Assembly: GCA_027491075.1 (NCBI GenBank)
Contig: JAIXWX010000025.1
Location: 345,913-409,912 of the forward strand
DNA from: Flavobacteriales bacterium
GTDB lineage: Bacteria; Bacteroidota; Bacteroidia; Flavobacteriales_D; Sanyastnellaceae
Reading direction: 5' to 3'
Length of the DNA: 64,000 nt
This document shows positions 62,878 through 64,000 of this stretch, one piece after another; within the stretch, counting starts at the first letter, position 1; the number at the start of each line of letters is the position of its first letter. Under the pieces are notes generated by a model that worked only from the letters and a program-made list of their open reading frames with translations, had not been told where the DNA came from and made no database searches. The position numbers and the translations under genes are program-made.

Positions 62878-63862
62878 ACCGTTCTTGCCATGCCACTCTA
62901 CCGGCATTGATGAGCAGATCTTTTTCTTCTTTAGAAAGCTTTTTGACTTTCGGGCCGATCTTCGCGTCGGAGATGCTGATGGTGCGCTCCCAGTCTTTTT
63001 CAGTGAGCATGTATCGATTCATCGTTTCTTTAATCACATAATAAAATGCGATACTGAAATCTCCTATGTCTTCTATAGGGATGTCCACCAATTCGCGTGT
63101 GGTGAGGTCGTTGGCGATTTGTTCATCCTGATCAATACGAAAGCCTATGGTGCGGTCGTTGGAGAATGGGGGCAGGTCAAAAATGTAGATGGGAAAATTG
63201 GATACAAAACCTCCGTCAACACATATATCGTGTTCGGGTTTCATTTCTTTTTTCTTATAGGTCTTTCCTTCTTTGTCGATGATGACAGGTTCAAAATAAT
63301 AGGGAATGGCCATGGAGGCGCGAATGGCATCCGCAATACGCATCTTGGGGTAGGTGTGACTGGAAAAATAAAACGGTTCTTGTTTGTTGAGACACATGGC
63401 TGTCACCACCAACTCCTTGTAGCGCGAGTCTTTCTGTGCAAGGGCATACAACTCTTCGAAGGTGATATTGGCATTGCCTGTTTTGTTTTTGATGAGTTCC
63501 TCCATCCAGTGCAAAAAGGCATTACCCTTATAATATCCAAATCGTTTTTTCAATCGACTGAATCCGCCGATAAAGATCCAGCCACCGTCATTGAACTTCG
63601 CGAAATTGGTGCTTCCGATAATTTCATAAATTTCCTGTGGCGAATATCCGACACTCAGAAGTCCAGCGGTGATGGCGCCAGACGAGGTGCCCGCCACGCG
63701 CTTCAATCCTTGCAAGTCTCCCTTGGATTCCATTTCCATCAATGCCCCGCAATACGCAATCCCGCGTATACCAGCTCCTTCAAACACAAGGTTTTCAATT
63801 TGCGCTGTCGAGCTAATGTGGCTGTAAATAAATAATGAGATCAATAAAATTCGTATTCTCAT
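62861..63862 (-). CDS. Patatin-like phospholipase, secreted or periplasmic
   Basis: A 333-residue patatin from ATG 63862. Earlier in-frame TTG at 63880 lies in a tandem repeat. It has a signal peptide (about 1-19, ends SSTAQ), then VFEGAGIRGIAYCGAL (oxyanion loop), nucleophile VAGTSSGAITAG and catalytic Asp in CVDGGFVSNFP. The patatin fold is thus intact. It should hydrolyse phospholipids or other lipid esters in the envelope. The 3' end, including the stop codon, lies inside a heptamer array, and its 5' flank is another array, so both flanks are repetitive. It is unrelated in sequence architecture to the membrane patatin at 59269-61491. Confidence 0.9.
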   Translation of the reverse strand: MRIRILLISLFIYSHISSTAQIENLVFEGAGIRGIAYCGALMEMESKGDLQGLKRVAGTSSGAITAGLLSVGYSPQEIYEIIGSTNFAKFNDGGWIFIGGFSRLKKRFGYYKGNAFLHWMEELIKNKTGNANITFEELYALAQKDSRYKELVVTAMCLNKQEPFYFSSHTYPKMRIADAIRASMAIPYYFEPVIIDKEGKTYKKKEMKPEHDICVDGGFVSNFPIYIFDLPPFSNDRTIGFRIDQDEQIANDLTTRELVDIPIEDIGDFSIAFYYVIKETMNRYMLTEKDWERTISISDAKIGPKVKKLSKEEKDLLINAGRVAWQERLEFRI

Positions 63863-63872
63863 GTGGTAACTA

Positions 63873-64000
63873 ATTCGCAATGACTAATTCGCAAAACCTG
63901 ATTCGTAAAACCTGATTCGCAAAACCTGATTCGCAAAACCTGATTCGCAAAACCTGATTCGCAAAACCTGATTCGCAAAACCTGATTCGCAAAACCTGAT
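63873..64000. repeat. Heptad-periodic tandem array running off the window
   Basis: Strict 7-bp phase: ATTCGCA, ATGACTA, ATTCGCA, AAACCTG, ATTCGTA, AAACCTG, then repeated ATTCGCA + AAACCTG pairs (14-bp unit) to the window edge. It shares ATTCGCAA with the array at 62661-62744. It lies immediately upstream of the patatin gene, in its presumed promoter region. Confidence 0.93.

Noticed and set aside
62885..63835. A 316-codon open frame on the plus strand opposite the patatin gene
   Set aside because: It is antisense to a patatin with an intact Ser/Asp dyad and a signal peptide. Its protein has no recognisable domain and odd Cys/His/Phe-rich composition typical of antisense frames.

Overview
The window looks like a chromosomal segment of a Bacteroidota bacterium, most likely in the Flavobacteriales. 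The evidence is the dense set of type IX secretion system (T9SS) cargo with type A and type B C-terminal sorting domains, a PorP/SprF protein, a DUF4249/TonB-receptor pair, DUF5723, DUF1573 and S46 peptidase genes, and many TAnnTTTG promoter elements. Purine-rich Shine-Dalgarno sites are not conspicuous. I see no phage, plasmid, IS or CRISPR module and no tRNA. The only clear RNA gene is rnpB.

Layout. 1-8.5 kb: the 3' part of a TamB-like gene cut by the window edge, a convergent SRPBCC protein and DEAD/DEAH helicase, then a PorE-like TPR/PD40/OmpA protein coupled to an SGNH hydrolase. 8.7-21.3 kb: a giant PKD/Ig-like type B T9SS protein, typA/bipA, an S41 protease with a DUF1573 protein, a polysaccharide pyruvyl transferase-like protein, a DUF5723 outer-membrane protein and a lipoprotein MsrA. 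21.4-26.5 kb: a type B surface protein translationally coupled to a PorP/SprF partner. 26.5-35 kb: MeaB GTPase, TauE/SafE permease, a DUF6265-like lipoprotein, a single-domain response regulator overlapping a six-PAS histidine kinase, and an MBOAT acyltransferase overlapping an S1-domain (CvfB-like) gene. 35-48 kb: a type A protein, threonine aldolase, J-domain protein, a DPP11-like S46 peptidase, a 44-residue membrane protein, a CotH-kinase/InlB-repeat type B protein, a 48-residue ORF, and a TonB receptor with DUF4249 lipoprotein. 48-55 kb: a lectin-domain type B protein, a large zinc metalloprotease and a pentaheme cytochrome with a sorting-like tail. 55-64 kb: rnpB, two GC-rich palindromic repeats flanking a T9SS protein and its internally deleted small paralogue, an unknown 184-residue protein with MscS, a membrane patatin, smpB, a LOG-family protein, and a second patatin lying between two heptad-periodic tandem arrays.

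The genes are mostly housekeeping and envelope functions. The main theme is the cell surface: eight probable T9SS clients (four type B, four type A or type A-like) plus PorP/SprF and PorE-like envelope proteins. Transcription signals are compact. Several -7 elements lie only 4-8 nt upstream of start codons, and some terminators abut or interleave with the next promoter.

Nothing here is a clear new defence or mobile system. The least explained items are the paired palindromic elements around a deletion-derived mini surface protein, the heptad arrays on both sides of the terminal patatin gene, the promoter/start spacing pattern, the cytochrome with a T9SS-like tail, and an orphan terminator suggesting a small RNA.
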